This document shows positions 6,801-7,724 of a DNA stretch of 7,724 bases, in pieces; positions within the stretch are counted from its first letter, which is position 1; every line of letters starts with the position of its first letter. Below the pieces are notes generated by a model. It was not told the DNA's origin. It made no database searches and saw only the letters and a program-made list of their open reading frames with translations. Both the position numbers and the translations under genes were made by a program. Source of the stretch: an uncultured Ruminococcus sp. (GTDB lineage: Bacteria > Bacillota > Clostridia > Oscillospirales > Ruminococcaceae); the NCBI GenBank assembly GCA_905199285.1, contig CAJKFZ010000127.1, positions 1 through 7,724 on the forward strand. The letters run 5' to 3'.

Positions 6801-7488
6801 TTGCATCAAGATCGTCGCTATTTACAAGATAACCGTAAGAGGTATAACGGAGACTTTCGTCAACAGCCGGACGCGCGGCAACAGGCGGGGCGTTTTCTTC
6901 AAGCTGAACTCCGCTCCATCTTCCAAGAGCAGCTCTTGAACGCCAGCTATTTCCACCACGGTCATAAGCTCCGTTGTTAAAATCAGTATTGCCAAGACTT
7001 TCACCGTCGCCATAAAGGGGATCGTTTATATCTGTGCTTGCTAATCCCTGAGTAAACCATGTAAGATGAGATTCAGAAAGATCTATAGTATTATCAGACA
7101 GACCGTTCATTATCATATTAGATTCAGCTGCTGCCAGGGTAGCGTGTGCCCAGCAGCTTCCTGTGGGCGATTGGCTCTTTACTGAAGTAATATATCCGGA
7201 GTCACGCAAATCGAATTTGGAAGGAAGAACCAATGCTCTCGGTTCTCTATCGGGAACAAGATCTGATTCTATTTCGTTTCCGTTTTCATCGACATAATAA
7301 ATGGGAGTAAGACCGTATTCAGAGGATTCTCCTTCAATAACGGAGATCATCTCCGGTTCGGGGATTGCTCCGTCGTCTTCAGAAGAAGGGGATACAAAAA
7401 CAGCGTAGCTTGGAATGCTGGAGCTAACTATAGCTCCGGAAAGAACCGCCGTAAGTAGTTTTGAAAAAACTCGGCTTATTTTTTTCAT
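3832..7488 (-). CDS. Secreted papain-family cysteine peptidase with CxxC repeat array and dockerin
   Basis: 1218 residues. A signal peptide (1-29, basic start, hydrophobic core, SYA cleavage) is followed by a pro-region to about 87. The peptidase C1A domain (about 88-335) has oxyanion Gln106, catalytic Cys112 in GSCWAHA, His277 in NHAVTIVGWDD and Asn308 in KNSWGDW. A lectin-like domain of bacterial C1 peptidases follows (about 345-495), then a canonical EF-hand loop (520-531) with a short leucine-rich segment (to about 590), 18 tandem His/Cys repeats (651-1152) and a type I dockerin (1157-1215) with two calcium loops (1159-1170 and 1192-1203). It is likely exported and bound through the dockerin to a cell-surface or cellulosomal scaffoldin, where it would cut protein. 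ATG 7488 was chosen because an aagggag Shine-Dalgarno lies 11 bases upstream and the signal peptide follows at once. The frame is intact and monocistronic, with its own promoter and terminator. Domain calls come from motifs; the biological substrate is unknown. Confidence 0.92.
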   Translation of the reverse strand: MKKISRVFSKLLTAVLSGAIVSSSIPSYAVFVSPSSEDDGAIPEPEMISVIEGESSEYGLTPIYYVDENGNEIESDLVPDREPRALVLPSKFDLRDSGYITSVKSQSPTGSCWAHATLAAAESNMIMNGLSDNTIDLSESHLTWFTQGLASTDINDPLYGDGESLGNTDFNNGAYDRGGNSWRSRAALGRWSGVQLEENAPPVAARPAVDESLRYTSYGYLVNSDDLDASDHESIKQHLMTTGALYCSYYSDNNKYSNGEYYSREAYYNSEIVDTNHAVTIVGWDDNYSKDNFKSDVPPGDGAWIIKNSWGDWSHNNGYFYMSYYDVSLDYITSFEIVDTSTYNNIYQYDGAMPDSYYRYPSSSFTAANVFTAADNETISAAAFYTYEASVPYIISIYADVEDGDPTSGTLLTTQTGTIPYKGYHVVDLNEAVAVSKGTQFSVVVTLDKTGTNMAIQKCSNLSDCSYCTWGTPSSHTVWKDMISSYDSTACIKALTRSNILINSSNFPDSIFRDYVSSFDTDSDGALSYSEIAQVYEMNLSGLGISDFTGIEFFTKLTDLNCSFNPIINLDVSHNNKLTNFICYGCSIELDSVMCNGFTINGLDLSKVSNPQEMTVEGSSFIPSNKTMHYTYNCGKNYDALITIIADSLTHSYGSWSDNGDSHIKTCYYCGDIKSEDHSFDEWNIGVKEHSHQCLICGGIKSEEHSFGNWTENGNTYHMHLCEICGVPEMSEHLFSIFEFSNSEDHTGICESCGYTEQFSHKFGDFTYLDETSHIKSCEDCGYSENYEHNFGEWTIADENSHTRTCVDCGYTETLTHSYGDWKTSGNDSHSRECNDCGYTENVDHSFGEWTFVDENIHSRICADCGQVVEAEHDFTEFSSSNKESHSNICKDCGYSVDLVHDFGEWVTDDEHSHTRTCVDCGYTESSDHNFGEWTFVDENVHSRVCADCGQVVEAEHDFTKFSSSDDEKHSKICKDCGYSVDLAHDFNEWSYHDDQQHYRTCIDCDIIIYGDHNFGEWIVSENGNHSRQCADCGYIISSPHIFDKTDVINSENHSKSCEICGYVHIFEHNFSEWESSGENNHSKICKDCSHIVTMPHSFGDCESVNEKEHSIICEDCGYTIISPHSFSDWQDNGSATQIRICTGCGYSEIEDVDYTLGDINGDGTIDSFDLVIARQKLRKEFLNSAEFASADINHDGIFDKTDIILLQNFILGKIKIF
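4033..5538 (-). repeat. 18 tandem His/Cys modules within the peptidase
   Basis: Residues 651-1152 are 18 head-to-tail modules. Starts at H651, H678 and H705 are 27 residues apart, then H733 and every 28 residues to H1125 without exception. The core is H-x-F-G-E-W, then H-x3-C-x2-C-G-Y. The first histidine, the second histidine (12 residues later, 11 in units 1 and 2) and both cysteines give four potential zinc ligands per module. All 18 keep CxxC; only the last lacks the second histidine (Gln1138). At DNA level the period is 84 bp. Similar CxxCGY modules occur in other Firmicute surface proteins; metal binding is inferred and not established. Confidence 0.9.
4537..4956 (-). repeat. Recent two-module duplication inside the repeat array
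   Basis: Modules 8-9 (residues 845-900, nt 4789-4956) and modules 11-12 (residues 929-984, nt 4537-4704) are much more alike than the other modules. They share WTFVDEN, CADCGQVVEAEHDFT and ICKDCGYSVDL, and are close at DNA level, for example a shared run of tgttttcatcaacaaatg. The offset is 252 bp, three modules, with a module 10 resembling module 6 in between. This suggests expansion of a higher-order three-module unit by unequal recombination or slippage. Confidence 0.8.
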
Positions 7489-7527
7489 AAATTGACACGC
7501 TCCCTTTCAAGTATTTTGTTTATATAT

Positions 7528-7555
7528 ATTATAACACGTTTTTTGTGCATTTCAA
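7528..7555 (-). promoter_or_regulatory. Promoter of the peptidase gene
   Basis: On the minus strand, TTGAAA (7555-7550) and TATAAT (7533-7528) are 16 bp apart, and the -10 is preceded by TG one base upstream, an extended -10. Transcription would start near 7521, giving a leader of about 30 bases before ATG 7488. It matches the housekeeping sigma factor consensus well. Confidence 0.75.
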
Positions 7556-7658
7556 TAGTTTGTGATAAATAAAATGGATAAAATTAAGCGATTTGTAACA
7601 AACCACAAATTAGAAGTATTAAATTTATGGAAAATTACGGTTATATTTAAATCTGATT

Positions 7659-7689
7659 TATAGACAAATAGTCTATAATATGATATAAT
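7659..7689 (+). promoter_or_regulatory. Promoter with overlapping palindromic operator at the right edge
   Basis: TAGACA (7661-7666) and TATAAT (7684-7689) are 17 bp apart and point out of the window to the right. A perfect 7-bp inverted repeat, tatagac/gtctata (7659-7665 and 7671-7677), with a 5-base spacer covers the -35 and the spacer. TAGAC-n-GTCTA palindromes of this kind are typical operators of TetR-family repressors. The regulated gene lies outside, so the regulator is inferred. The palindrome is too far from the peptidase promoter to control it directly. No ORF is seen between 7489 and 7724. Confidence 0.55.
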
Positions 7690-7724
7690 ATATTTCAGAG
7701 CAGATCATAAAAAGCACACGATCT

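Noticed and set aside
1..7724. tRNA or rRNA genes, a complete insertion sequence or attachment sites.
   Set aside because: No cloverleaf with a TTCGA-type loop, no rRNA-like block, no transposase with terminal inverted repeats, and no convincing direct repeats flanking the decayed element were seen.

Overview
The window looks like the chromosome of a gut or rumen Firmicute close to Ruminococcus. The strongest pointer is a secreted cysteine peptidase ending in a type I dockerin, the module that docks enzymes onto cellulosome scaffoldins. AT-rich DNA, strong Shine-Dalgarno sites and the Firmicute-type mobile-element genes on the left agree. The genus is an inference.

The left half (about 1-3780, all + strand) is a graveyard of an integrative or conjugative element. 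In order it holds: a regulatory leader (94-271) with a short leader peptide, a terminator-like hairpin, a segment that can pair in two mutually exclusive ways and a hairpin that buries a ribosome binding site; a frameshifted small sigma-70-like gene (279-603); an unrecognised stretch and a broken ORF (604-967); a small cysteine-rich ORF (973-1179) overlapping a doubly frameshifted MazF/PemK toxin gene (1169-1460); the C-terminal tail of a large serine recombinase (1473-1796) with its own terminator; an amidoligase (1856-2938) read in one frame but cut by three stop codons; and its usual partner, a gamma-glutamylcyclotransferase (2950-3171), which carries a stop and a frameshift. That last gene is interrupted inside its conserved YEG codons by the 5' end of a group II intron. 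The intron is gutted: a 5' RNA part (3172 to about 3546) is joined to what looks like the last 62 codons of the intron-encoded protein, and no domain V or VI is seen.

Two back-to-back terminators (3734-3822) separate this decayed cargo from the right half. There a single intact minus-strand gene (7488 to 3832, 1218 residues) encodes a papain-family peptidase with catalytic Cys112, His277 and Asn308, followed by a lectin-like domain, an EF-hand/LRR segment, 18 tandem 27-28-residue modules each with a His/His/Cys/Cys signature, and a C-terminal dockerin. It has its own promoter (7528-7555). A second promoter on the + strand, overlapped by a perfect palindrome, sits at the right edge and should drive a gene beyond the window.

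The intact 3.6-kb peptidase frame next to many lesions on the left argues that the lesions are genuine decay and not poor sequence. The most novel-looking items are the array of metal-ligand repeats between a protease and a dockerin, and the layered leader RNA.
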